Of a stretch of DNA of 64,000 nt, positions 35,601 through 43,914 are shown in pieces. Origin of the DNA: Terriglobales bacterium. GTDB lineage: Bacteria > Acidobacteriota > Terriglobia > Terriglobales > Acidobacteriaceae. A program made the position numbers and the translations under genes. The stretch spans positions 1 through 64,000 of the forward strand of contig DATMPC010000028.1 in NCBI GenBank assembly GCA_035567895.1. Reading direction: 5' to 3'. Positions within the stretch are counted from its first letter, which is position 1; each line of letters starts with the position of its first letter. The notes beneath the pieces are model-generated. The model was not told the origin of the DNA. It did no database searches and saw only the letters and a program-made list of their open reading frames with translations.

Positions 35601-36263
35601 CTACGCGGGCGAGTGAAGCCTTCTCGCAGCCGCGAGCTGTTGAAGCTCCTTATGAATCTTGCTGACTTGGCGCTCCGTCTGCGAAATTTCGCCAGAATTA
35701 TCGACTACATAATCAGCCGCGGCAATTTTTTCCTGCTCGGAGAGTTGCGCGCCGATACGCCGTTCGGCTTCAGATAAGACTTTGGCGCGGCTAGATTCAT
35801 CATCCAAGTTGCCAGTTAGAGTGCGCTTCGCGAACCGCTCCAATTTTTGCTGCGGCTGACTGGTGACTACCACGAGCTTATCGAAATACTTTCCTAAACC
35901 GGCTTCAAGGATCAGTGCAGCCTCGAACACGAGCACCCCGCGAGGATCGAACTCTGACATCTCGTCGATCCAGCTTTCCAGTCGCGCTCCTACGGCCGGA
36001 TGCACAATTCGATTCAATTCTTCGATTCTGCCGGTGCCAAAGGCAATCTCCGCGAGCTTTGCGCGGTTGATGCGTTTGTCAGGATTGACGATCGATTCGC
36101 CGAAATGTCTGATGATCTCGTCGTAGACCGGCTGGCCAGGCTCCATGAGTTCGTGGCCAACTTTGTCGGCATAGAGAACGTATGCGCCCCGCGAGGCAAA
36201 CATCTGGGCAACTGTAGTTTTGCCGCTCGCCAGTCCGCCGGTGAGTCCGACGCGCAAGCTCAT
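35601..36263 (-). CDS. coaE: Dephospho-CoA kinase
   Basis: The 220-residue protein begins MSLRVGLTGGLASGKTTVAQ with the P-loop (GGLASGKT, 8-15). VLYADKVGHEL, INRAKLAEIAF and HPAVGARL are CoaE signatures. It makes the last step of coenzyme A synthesis. The start at 36263 overlaps the folD stop by ATGA (36260-36263). Confidence 0.95.
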   Translation of the reverse strand: MSLRVGLTGGLASGKTTVAQMFASRGAYVLYADKVGHELMEPGQPVYDEIIRHFGESIVNPDKRINRAKLAEIAFGTGRIEELNRIVHPAVGARLESWIDEMSEFDPRGVLVFEAALILEAGLGKYFDKLVVVTSQPQQKLERFAKRTLTGNLDDESSRAKVLSEAERRIGAQLSEQEKIAAADYVVDNSGEISQTERQVSKIHKELQQLAAARRLHSPA

Positions 36264-37207
36264 TGCACCGGCAATCCGCGGCGCAGCCGCGCAGCCTTCA
36301 CGGTATTGGACATCAGCATCGCGATGGTCAGGGGGCCAACTCCGCCGGGTACTGGGGTAATAGCTCCAGCAATTTCGGCGACGCGCGGGTGGACGTCGCC
36401 AACCAGCGTCGATCCTTTCTTCGCGAACTCTTCCAGACGCTTGGGATCGTCGCCGAAGTATTCGCATACCTTGTTTTTGTCCATCACGCGGTTGATTCCG
36501 ACGTCGATCACCGTCGCGCCCGGCTTGACCATGTCTGGAGTCACCATTGCAGGTTTGCCGATCGCTGCCACAAGAATGTCGGCTTGCCGAGTGTGGGCTG
36601 CGAGGTCGACAGTGCGGCTGTGGCAGACCATCACCGTGGCATTGTTGTTAATCAGCATCATGGCGACCGGTTTGCCCACGATGTCACTGCGGCCTAACAC
36701 GATGGCATCACGTCCCGAGATCTCGATCTTGCTGCGCTTGAGGATTTCAATCACTCCTGCTGGAGTGCATGGACTTAGACCGGGGCGCTGTGTGGAGAGA
36801 TACCCGACGTTCACGGGATGAAAGCCATCCACATCCTTTTCCGGCGAGACTGCCAGCAGCACGCGCTTTGAATCCACCTGTGGCGGCAGGGGAAGCTGGA
36901 CCAGGATACCGTCGATGTCGTCCCGCCGATTCAAATCGTCCACGAGCTCAAGCATTTCATCAGTTGTGACGGAATCCGGCGGTGTTAGCTTGTCGCTGTA
37001 AATCCCGAGCTGTTCGCATGCGCGCACCTTATTGCGGACGTAGATCTCAGAGGCGGGGTCGTTGCCGGCCAGAACCGCGGCCAGCCCAGGCCGAATTCCA
37101 TGGGCGGCCAGTTCCTTCACCTGGACCGCTACTTCCTCTTTAATTTGTGCAGCGATCTTAGTGCCGTCGAGGATAGTAGCCAGGGCGTGCGAAGTCTGCA
37201 TGGGCAT
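36260..37207 (-). CDS. folD: Bifunctional methylenetetrahydrofolate dehydrogenase/cyclohydrolase
   Basis: The 315-residue protein (start 37207 or the ATG two codons later) has the catalytic lysine motif EIYVRNKVRACEQLGI, the ILVQLPLPPQVDSKRVL segment, and the NADP-binding VLGRSDIVGKPVAMML and PVPGGVGPLTIAMLMSNT. It interconverts methylene-, methenyl- and formyl-tetrahydrofolate. It is coupled to coaE downstream. Confidence 0.96.
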   Translation of the reverse strand: MPMQTSHALATILDGTKIAAQIKEEVAVQVKELAAHGIRPGLAAVLAGNDPASEIYVRNKVRACEQLGIYSDKLTPPDSVTTDEMLELVDDLNRRDDIDGILVQLPLPPQVDSKRVLLAVSPEKDVDGFHPVNVGYLSTQRPGLSPCTPAGVIEILKRSKIEISGRDAIVLGRSDIVGKPVAMMLINNNATVMVCHSRTVDLAAHTRQADILVAAIGKPAMVTPDMVKPGATVIDVGINRVMDKNKVCEYFGDDPKRLEEFAKKGSTLVGDVHPRVAEIAGAITPVPGGVGPLTIAMLMSNTVKAARLRRGLPVQ

Positions 37208-37335
37208 GAAAGATCAGTTTAAACGAGTTAGAACCCGGACTTCTGTTTCATGGGCTTTGACAGGAGACGAGTCTGGCCAGTCGGAAAAAGAGCCAGCACA
37301 CAGTGAGGGACAGTGACAGAAAAAATTCATTGCTA

Positions 37336-37440
37336 ATTCACTGTTATTCACTGTTCCTAGAAGGTGGATTTCCGGATTTTGGGCAGAAACCTATAACTTT
37401 CACGTCGAATTCAAAAAATTCACTGTTATTTTCACTGTTC
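37336..37440. repeat. TTCACTGTTAT direct repeats
   Basis: ATTCACTGTTATTCACTGTT (about 37336-37355) and TTCACTGTTATTTTCACTGT (about 37419-37438) are similar blocks 64 bp apart. ACAGTGAGGGACAGTGACAG lies before them in reverse orientation. This is the 37208-37473 gap; nothing else is seen there. Confidence 0.5.
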
Positions 37441-37473
37441 TGCGCGATTTTCTAACAGGCCAGTTAGGGAGTT

Positions 37474-37641
37474 TCAGCCTTGTTTTGCCTTGTCGATGAG
37501 CATGACCGGTATGTCGTCGACGATCGGGTAAACGCGGCCACACGCGGCGCATCGGAGGCCGTCTTGTTTTTCTGTCAGCTTGACGGGTTCTTTGCAGGCG
37601 GGGCAGACGAGGATATCCAGCAATTGCTGTGAGACGGGCAT
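37474..37641 (-). CDS. Trm112-like small zinc-ribbon protein (55 aa)
   Basis: The 55-residue protein reads MPVSQQLLDI LVCPACKEPV and continues to CAACGRVYPIVDDIPVML. Two CxxC pairs (CPAC 13-16 and CAAC 31-34) bind zinc, and the YPIVDDIPVML ending is the Trm112/YcaR (UPF0434) signature. In other organisms Trm112 activates methyltransferases; the bacterial partner is unknown. It is missed by 60-residue cutoffs. Confidence 0.88.
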   Translation of the reverse strand: MPVSQQLLDILVCPACKEPVKLTEKQDGLRCAACGRVYPIVDDIPVMLIDKAKQG

Positions 37642-37666
37642 AGTTGAATTCTAACGGACCGACGAT

Positions 37667-38980
37667 CTACGGCTTACTCCAGCTCTTTCCACCATCCCCA
37701 GTGTTCCAGGTGCCGTCGGTGGTGACGACGGTGAGACTGTTTAACCCGGCGAGGTTCACTCGCTCAATCGATCCTTGCCAAGGACCGTCGATGGTGCTCC
37801 AAGTCTCCCCGGCGTCTGAGCTGTGAAAAAGCAGCGAATGCGGGTGTACGCTCTTTGGGCTCGGCGGTGACTGTGAGCCTCCGGCCCAGACTTCGATTCC
37901 CTCGGCTGCGACTGCACGTATGATCGCGCCACGCACCGGCTCTACGATGGTCAGAGTGCCATCGACCGCGCGCCGTTGGAGCTTTCCGGCTGCAGAGATT
38001 GTCCAGTGAACGAATGCAAACATCCCATAAGCTCGCCTTGCTTTCGCAGTAGAACCGCTGGCGGCCAACACATTCATGCCTTTCGCAGGCGGGGATTGCA
38101 TTTCTACGGGAGAGGCTTGGGCTTCGACTAGAGCTGTTCCAACTAGGGCTTCCGAAACATTGCCAGCACGAACCAACGGCTTCTGCTTGGCTCCAGCCAC
38201 GTTGTTGTGGCTGTCCGAGGATGTTGCCTCCGCACTCACGGAGGCGTTGCGCGATAAAGGTGCTGCCGGAGCGGGGACGAGATCAGCCTCCGCAGCTCGC
38301 GCGTCCGCGAAGCCAGGTTGAGCCTCCGGTGCGGACGGGAGAGTCTTGGCGCGAAGCTCGTATTTATCCTTCTCTTTGTTGTCTGACGCAAAAGGCTGGG
38401 TTGAAGCTATGGCCGCAATGATTCCGCCTGTTCCGGCCTGCTTCTTTGCGAGAACCCGATCGCGCCTCATTTCCGCATTTCGTGACACCGGCTTGGCTGG
38501 CTCATTAAGCGGCGTAGGTGCTTCAGACTTGCCTAGAGGGGATTGCAGCCTGTCGGACTTCATGTTTTCGTCCGCCTGAGTTGCTGTGCTACTTGCGGCA
38601 GGATTCGCTTTCTCCTGAGGAACGCTGAAGGTCGCAAGTTGCTGCCGGGGTTCATGCTCGTAAGCGATCATTCCGACACCAACAGCCACGGCCAATGCCG
38701 CCGCCAACGACGCCCACCGCATGGCGGCTGGAAATTGCAACAGGCGACTAAACGAATAGGTGGGCGCTTGGGCAGCGGCCATTCCGGCTTCAGGCGTTGC
38801 CAGCGTAACAGCTTCGCGACACTCAGGACAGACGGAGAGGTGCGCCAACACAGTCTCGCGCTGGCTGCCAGTCAGTCCACGCTCGACGAAGGCCACGAGA
38901 GTGTCCGACGAGGGATGGGCTGCTTGCACCGACTGCGTGGCTTCAAGCCGTTGTTTCAGGATGTTGCTAAAGCGATCCAA
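37667..38980 (-). CDS. Anti-sigma factor-like protein, zf-HC2 N-terminus fused to a YCF48/BNR-like C-terminus
   Basis: The 437-residue protein starts at TTG 38980 (GAGG ribosome site 6 bases before). HPSSDTLVAFVERGLTGSQR and HLSVCPECREAV form a zf-HC2-like anti-sigma zinc finger (about 22-58). One membrane helix follows (about 88-106), then a long Ala/Pro/Ser-rich periplasmic linker (110-300). The C-terminus (about 320-437) has the propeller pattern SSDAGETWSTI and TGDGGKSWSKP. It lies 70 bp after the sigma gene. It would hold the sigma factor at the membrane; the outer domain could sense a signal. Confidence 0.85.
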   Translation of the reverse strand: MDRFSNILKQRLEATQSVQAAHPSSDTLVAFVERGLTGSQRETVLAHLSVCPECREAVTLATPEAGMAAAQAPTYSFSRLLQFPAAMRWASLAAALAVAVGVGMIAYEHEPRQQLATFSVPQEKANPAASSTATQADENMKSDRLQSPLGKSEAPTPLNEPAKPVSRNAEMRRDRVLAKKQAGTGGIIAAIASTQPFASDNKEKDKYELRAKTLPSAPEAQPGFADARAAEADLVPAPAAPLSRNASVSAEATSSDSHNNVAGAKQKPLVRAGNVSEALVGTALVEAQASPVEMQSPPAKGMNVLAASGSTAKARRAYGMFAFVHWTISAAGKLQRRAVDGTLTIVEPVRGAIIRAVAAEGIEVWAGGSQSPPSPKSVHPHSLLFHSSDAGETWSTIDGPWQGSIERVNLAGLNSLTVVTTDGTWNTGDGGKSWSKP

Positions 38981-39050
38981 ACTGCCTCAATTCTGATCGT
39001 TGATAGTGGAACGTCCAAACCCGCCCTTCTTGCACTGCCAGAACTGGAAT

Positions 39051-39944
39051 TTACGGGCTGTTCTCTGCTGGTGGCCGCAGACGCGCCGCGACATCCAACT
39101 CCAAATCGCGGACGTCCGTCTCCAAGGCCTCATCCGCCTGGCGACGGCTCATCCCGCGCCGTTCGAGTCCCTTGCGAATCCGCCTACGGACTTCGGCAAG
39201 CAGCTTCTCCATTTTCCTGCTGATTGTGGACTCGTGCACGCCCAAGGTTCGCCCAATCTCGGCCAAGCGTCGTCCATCGAGAAAATACGACGAGAACAGG
39301 AAACGCTCCTCAGCCGAAAGGGCCGCGAGCACTTCGTCAGTAGCGTCCTTTAGCCGCGAATCCATCGGGGCTATGCTCTCAGCGGGAGCCGCCGGAAATT
39401 GCCTTCCGTGCTCCTCCTCTTCCTCTTCTATACTCACCAGACGCTTCCCTGTACGGATCTGATTTATGTAGCTCTGCGCGAGCACCATGCGCAGCCATCC
39501 GGCAAGCGAGCCCCGGCCTGAGTAGAGCGCCAGCTTCGAGCGGCGATCCTCTGCCGGACCCAGACCATATAGCTCAGCATAGAGGGAATCGGCTAACTCG
39601 CGTCCAGTGGCCTCGTTACGGGTGATGCTGCGTGCCGACTGATAAATCGATTCGCGGTACCGTGTAAGGAACACGTCCCAGGCGTGCTGATTTCCCGCGG
39701 CGCAACCATGTGCCAGCGCAAGTTCGTCCAGTTTGAGCGCCAAAAGAAAAACACCGATGCGCTGTGCGCTTGAGCCGCTTACACCGTCGGTCCGGCTCAC
39801 CACGTTCTCGAGAACCAGCACAAACTGTTTAAGGGATAGTCCATACGCCGATCCGCCGCTGCGCTCAAACAGGTCTGCCGCCAGACGTGCCTCAATTGGC
39901 GCTGGCGTAGCGGCTTCGGCGCGGCTGGATTGGACTACAGGCAT
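39051..39944 (-). CDS. Sigma-70 family (ECF-like) RNA polymerase sigma factor
   Basis: The 297-residue protein is longer than usual ECF factors by an N-terminal extension of about 85 residues. Region 2 is at about 90-165 (DVFLTRYRESIYQSARSITR ... SLAGWLRMVLAQSYINQIR) and region 4 at about 205-260 (LAALSAEERFLFSSYFLDGR, then LAEIGRTLGVHESTISRKME). The next gene encodes a zf-HC2 anti-sigma-like protein. It would be released on an envelope signal; its regulon is not visible. Confidence 0.87.
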   Translation of the reverse strand: MPVVQSSRAEAATPAPIEARLAADLFERSGGSAYGLSLKQFVLVLENVVSRTDGVSGSSAQRIGVFLLALKLDELALAHGCAAGNQHAWDVFLTRYRESIYQSARSITRNEATGRELADSLYAELYGLGPAEDRRSKLALYSGRGSLAGWLRMVLAQSYINQIRTGKRLVSIEEEEEEHGRQFPAAPAESIAPMDSRLKDATDEVLAALSAEERFLFSSYFLDGRRLAEIGRTLGVHESTISRKMEKLLAEVRRRIRKGLERRGMSRRQADEALETDVRDLELDVAARLRPPAENSP

Positions 39945-40076
39945 GATTTAGGAAGACTTGCGACCAACGCGGATGGTAGCAAATTTCTTTGCAAGCCGCC
40001 GATGAATCGGCGTTCTTCTCTCACCAGCGGGCAGAGCTTATCCCCTCAAGCACCTGCTCGCAGCCGGAGGAGAGCT

Positions 40077-41198
40077 ATGTCCCGGTTTAAATTTTCCCGA
40101 TTTGGACTCGGCGTCCTTGTCGTAACGCTCGCTTGCTCATCGCTGATATGGGGCGGCATGGCAAGTCCAGGTTACAAAGTCTTAAACCCGATTTCTCACG
40201 GAAATCTCACAATTTTTCCTGTCGTAACTTCAACCACCCACGACACTAGCGGCTTTATCACTCTCGATGAGGGAATCCGGTCAGGAGAGGTCGTCGTGAC
40301 CGAAGCCGGCAGCACCGGCGGGCTCATTCGCGGTCCCCATCGCCGGATACCCGTCTCCAGTGCGCGCGTAAACAGCCTTGTGCTCGTGAACAACTCGAAG
40401 CGCCCACTCATCTTGCTGGCAGGAGAGATCGTTACCGGTGGCAAGCAGGACCGCGTGGTCGCGAAGGATCGCGTGATTCCTGCAGAGAGTGATCCCGTGG
40501 ATTTAGGTGTCTTCTGCGTCGAGCCTGGACGCTGGACGGAAACGTCAGTTCAGTTTTCCACGATGAAGTCGCAAATGGCGCAGCCCAGCGTGCGTAGCAA
40601 AGCTATGGTCGCGAAGGATCAGCAGCAGGTGTGGAACTCCGTTGGAGAAGCGAACGCTGGAGTTATGGGCGCTCTCACGCGAAGCGAAGCAGGCACGCCC
40701 GGCCCACCGCCTCCACCTCCCTCCTCGTACGCAAAAACCTTTGACGACGAGAGGGTGCGGAAAGCCATTGCCGATCAAGCTGCTCCAGTCGAGCAATCGT
40801 ACAGCTCTTCGATACGCCAATTGCGTGATCAGCACGCGGTCGGAGTAGTTGTAGCTGTTGGCGGAAGGATCATTTGGGCCGACCTCTTTGCCAGCACTGC
40901 TCTACTCGAGAAGTACTGGCCGAAACTGGTCCGCTCTTATGCCGCTGAAGCAATCACGACGCAACGCGGCCCGCAGACGGTAAGCGTTGCTGAAGCCCAG
41001 CAATTCCTCGATCGCACTGAAGGCAATCGCCAGGTGATCGAAAGTGAGCCTGGAATCTATCGGCAATCGGAGACGATTGCCTCGAATTTCAAACTATTCA
41101 CGCTGGCGTCATTGCTTCCAGGCACCGGCTTTGATCTTCATATCAGCAAAATTGCCGACGCGAACGCATATGCTCCCGAAATGGGAAAGCTGCAGTAG
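40077..41198 (+). CDS. Exported ARPP-1 domain protein
   Basis: The 373-residue protein starts at ATG 40077 with an excellent ribosome site (GGAGGAGAG). A signal or anchor (about 10-28) is followed by an ARPP-1-type domain: NLTIFPVVTSTTHDTSGFIT, LVNNSKRPLILLAGEIVTGG, KQDRVVAKDRVIPAESDPVD and VFCVEPGRWTE. A Pro-rich loop (PGPPPPPPSS) lies near 222. The biochemical role of ARPP-1 is unknown; the name comes from association with ADP-ribosylglycohydrolase and rhodanese-phosphatase genes. It is divergent from the sigma factor gene. Confidence 0.8.
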   Translation: MSRFKFSRFGLGVLVVTLACSSLIWGGMASPGYKVLNPISHGNLTIFPVVTSTTHDTSGFITLDEGIRSGEVVVTEAGSTGGLIRGPHRRIPVSSARVNSLVLVNNSKRPLILLAGEIVTGGKQDRVVAKDRVIPAESDPVDLGVFCVEPGRWTETSVQFSTMKSQMAQPSVRSKAMVAKDQQQVWNSVGEANAGVMGALTRSEAGTPGPPPPPPSSYAKTFDDERVRKAIADQAAPVEQSYSSSIRQLRDQHAVGVVVAVGGRIIWADLFASTALLEKYWPKLVRSYAAEAITTQRGPQTVSVAEAQQFLDRTEGNRQVIESEPGIYRQSETIASNFKLFTLASLLPGTGFDLHISKIADANAYAPEMGKLQ

Positions 41199-41215
41199 GT
41201 GAAGAAGAGCTGGGG

Positions 41216-41349
41216 ACCGGTTACAGGGAACAGGGAATAGGAAGGGAGGACGTGGAGGAAATCTCTTCCGTCGATACGCTGAGCGCCGCTTTGATGTGCT
41301 CTCTTCGAGACGTTAAGCGTGACGAAATGTTCCCTGTCCCCTGTAACGA
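41216..41349. repeat. 134-bp element bounded by ACAGGGAACAGGG inverted repeats
   Basis: GGTTACAGGGAACAGGGAA (about 41219-41237) is mirrored by TTCCCTGTCCCCTGTAACG (about 41330-41348). CCCTGTTCGCTGTCACCTGT at 2228-2247 is a related fragment. Confidence 0.5.
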
Positions 41350-41379
41350 GTCCCATTGCTCCCGGCGTGGTGAAACCGA

Positions 41380-41486
41380 GTTGCCTCTGCTTACGTACAG
41401 TAAATATGCGGGTCTAAAGAGGTAGCGGGACGAAAGTAACAGAGGCGGGCAACCTTGGTCATAGCACTGGAGATACTTACTTTCGT
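41380..41486 (+). ncRNA. Candidate structured RNA leader with two exclusive pairings
   Basis: GTTGCCTCTGCTTAC (41380-41394) pairs with GTAACAGAGGCGGGCAAC (41436-41453) except for small bulges. ACGAAAGTAA (41430-41439) is the exact complement of TTACTTTCGT (41477-41486). Both pairings use 41436-41439, so they exclude each other. It lies 88 bp before the 75-residue ORF at 41574. No known riboswitch class was recognised. Confidence 0.4.
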
Positions 41487-41573
41487 GACCGGCTAAAAAC
41501 GAATCTGCAACAAATGTCAAGGCAAGTGAGTCTAATGTTTCAGGTAGCAAGTAGGGTCGGAGGTGACCTGAAG

Positions 41574-41801
41574 ATGGTGGAAAAGTTCTCAATCGCCGAA
41601 TTATCCGCTCTGCGCAACGAGCTGATGCAGAATGGGCTGGATTCGTGGCAGGCGGCAGAGCTGTTCCACGTGTTTTTGTCGGGCCGTGGCTACGGCGTCT
41701 CTTCGGATGCCGCTGTCGATGCCGCCACACGAGTGGAGGAATCGGGCTGCTCGATCGACGTGTTACAGCGCGAGCTTGAAAGCCTGGCCATGGTGATGTA
41801 A
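41574..41801 (+). CDS. Conserved-looking small cytosolic protein (75 aa), unknown function
   Basis: From ATG 41574 the protein reads MVEKFSIAELSALRNELMQN, then GLDSWQAAELFHVFLSGRGYGVSS..., an all-helical acidic protein with no membrane segment or Cys cluster apart from one Cys. A ribosome site (GGAGGTG) lies about 11 bases before. The frame is open to 41514. It is followed at once by a strong terminator and preceded by a structured leader, so it is probably expressed as its own unit. I do not recognise the family. Confidence 0.6.
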   Translation: MVEKFSIAELSALRNELMQNGLDSWQAAELFHVFLSGRGYGVSSDAAVDAATRVEESGCSIDVLQRELESLAMVM

Positions 41802-41865
41802 TCCGGTCAACGAAGATTGTTCCGTTCCGCTGGCGGTGAAGCTGACGGACAGGACATGCAAGGAC

Positions 41866-41898
41866 GAGCCGGGCGAACCTGCCCGGCTCTTTGCTTTT
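41866..41898 (+). terminator. Rho-independent terminator
   Basis: GAGCCGGGC (41866-41874), loop GAACCT, GCCCGGCTC (41881-41889), then TTTGCTTTT. It ends the 41574 transcription unit. Confidence 0.85.
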
Positions 41899-41905
41899 GT
41901 AGCCT

Positions 41906-42086
41906 CTTCTGTCATTCTTAGCCGTCCGCTGTAGCGGACGGCTAGGAATCCCTACAAACTGCTATGCGCGCTGGTTCGGCGAAATTCTGCTTTAAGGATC
42001 CCCTGCGCAAGTGTCGACCTGAAGAATTTCGGCACTATAGGGATTCCTCGCCGTCCGCCACGGTGGACGGCGAGGAATGACAGAAG
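41906..42086. repeat. REPIN-like pair of inverted hairpins (GTCATTC family)
   Basis: Left: TCTTCTGTCATTCTTAGCCG, hairpin CCGTCCGC/GCGGACGG, then CTAGGAATCCCTAC (41906-41954). Right in reverse: TCTTCTGTCATTCCTCGCCG, hairpin, CGAGGAATCCCTATAG (42037-42086). The 80-bp centre is non-coding. An extra GGAATGACAAC box follows at 42094. Confidence 0.7.
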
Positions 42087-42121
42087 AGAATTCGGAATGA
42101 CAACGGGAGAGAAGAAGAGAA

Positions 42122-43429
42122 CTACTCGTACCGCAGCGCTTCCACCGTATCCAACTGCGCAGCGCGCGTCGCGGGCACCGTTCCGAAGATGATGCCCACG
42201 CCCGAGGCCACGAGAATTGCGATAATCGCAGATAGTCCCGAAACCGGAATTCGATATTCGGTGAAAAATCGCACTGAGAACGGAACGGATAACCCTATCA
42301 AAGTCCCGAGCAGCCCGCCGGTCAGCGAGATAAAGACCGCCTCCGTAAGGAACTGCAGCCGGATTTCCTGACGTGTGGCGCCCACTGCCTTGCGAATTCC
42401 GATCTCGCGGATTCGCGAGCGTACGTTTGCCAACATGATGTTCATGATGCCGACGCCGCTCACTACGAGCGTGACCGTGGCGATAAGCAGCAGCACTACC
42501 GTCAAAGCATTGGCGGTCTGGGCCGCGACTGACAGCAATTGAGTCAGATTATCGACGTGGTAGACCGATTGGGCACGATGCCGTGACTGCAGTACACGAT
42601 GGATCTCCTCCGTTCCCTTTTGAACTTCACTGGCGTCTCCCATCGAGAAGAAGATTTGCTTCACTGCAGTCGTGCCCGTGAAGTACTTCGCGACCGTGTA
42701 TGGAATCAGGATCGTGTCTTCAGCGATCTCTGATTGCCCGAAGGTTTCTACGCGCTCTTTGAAGGTCCCAATAATCGTGAAGGGAAGATTGCTGATCTTA
42801 ATGATCTGTCCAACTGCCAAGTCCTCACTGCCAAAGAGTCGCCGCGCGAGTTGTACGGTAATCGTCGCCACCTTCGTGCGCGTCATCGACTCTTCATCGT
42901 CAAAAAAGCGGCCGGATGGAATCAGCAGGTTGCGGACGGTCCGGTATTCCGATGAAACGCCGAGCACCAGCAGATCGCGTTGCTTGCCTTCGCCAACCGA
43001 AATGCGATCGTGCAACTCCACCATGGGCGAAGCGGCAATGATATCCGGCACTTCCTGCCGAACTGCGCGGACATCATCTTCGGTCAGCTCATCTTTTTGG
43101 ATCGTACTGAACGAGGAATTACTCCCTCCCTCGTAGTAGGCAACGATCATGTTCGCGCCTATGGCCTGGATCTGGTTCAGGATGTACTGCTTCCCGGTAA
43201 GACCAATCGTGACCACAAGGATTAGCGAGGCGGTTCCGATCATCATGCCCAGCGCTGTGAGGGCGAAGCGGACCTTGCTGGAACGGAAGGAATCGACCGC
43301 CAGCTTGGCGACCTCGCTGAAGAGCATGGTTTTAGTAGCGCTCTCCAACGTCTGCTCAAAGGAGCGGATACGCTCCAGCCGGCTATGGTGGGCCTTTTGT
43401 TCTTCGAGTTTCAGCTCTTCGGGGGACAT
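42122..43429 (-). CDS. MacB/FtsX-type ABC transporter permease
   Basis: The 435-residue protein has a cytoplasmic coiled N-terminus, a first helix (FALTALGMMIGTASLILVVTIG, about 57-78), a MacB-like periplasmic core (about 85-290) and three C-terminal helices with the FtsX signature VRSRIREIGIRKAVGATRQEI. It exports or pulls on envelope lipoproteins, peptides or drugs. The ATPase partner is not adjacent. It is a stand-alone leftward gene. Confidence 0.9.
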   Translation of the reverse strand: MSPEELKLEEQKAHHSRLERIRSFEQTLESATKTMLFSEVAKLAVDSFRSSKVRFALTALGMMIGTASLILVVTIGLTGKQYILNQIQAIGANMIVAYYEGGSNSSFSTIQKDELTEDDVRAVRQEVPDIIAASPMVELHDRISVGEGKQRDLLVLGVSSEYRTVRNLLIPSGRFFDDEESMTRTKVATITVQLARRLFGSEDLAVGQIIKISNLPFTIIGTFKERVETFGQSEIAEDTILIPYTVAKYFTGTTAVKQIFFSMGDASEVQKGTEEIHRVLQSRHRAQSVYHVDNLTQLLSVAAQTANALTVVLLLIATVTLVVSGVGIMNIMLANVRSRIREIGIRKAVGATRQEIRLQFLTEAVFISLTGGLLGTLIGLSVPFSVRFFTEYRIPVSGLSAIIAILVASGVGIIFGTVPATRAAQLDTVEALRYE

Positions 43430-43847
43430 GAATTGACACTGAGATGCCAGGCCGGACCACTACCGACATCCTAAACCCGGTGCAACCAACAAGTTTCTGC
43501 GGGTTTGGATGATCACAGTGATAAGGAGGGTTCAGGACCAAGGGTCTTAGGGGTTGGAATCCACCGCGCGAATTAGCAAGAAACAAATAACAGGGAGGAA
43601 AAACAGGCGATTTCCCGAATTCGACTTCGAAGTTATCGAATCCTGCCCAAATTCTGCAAATTCCTCGCAAAGGCAGGGAATAAACAGGGAGTTCTGTGGA
43701 TTTCTCTCTACGCTTCGATCAACAAAGCACTTAGCTGCGATTTGTGCAGGATTCAAGAAAATAACAGCGAGCTAACAGGGAGCTTCCGAACTTATTGCAG
43801 CATTTTCCGCTGCCGGCAGAACGATCCTGCCCACATCTGGCTTTGTC

Positions 43848-43880
43848 GAAACTCGAAACTCGAAACCTGAAACTTGAAAC
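43848..43880. repeat. 7-bp tandem repeat GAAACTC
   Basis: GAAACTC, GAAACTC, GAAACCT, GAAACTT, GAAAC. It is in the 43430-43914 gap, which also has scattered AACAGGGA units (43580, 43685, 43765) but no gene I can support. Confidence 0.6.
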
Positions 43881-43914
43881 GCCTTTTGTTCTCTCTTCGT
43901 GGTGAAATATCGCT

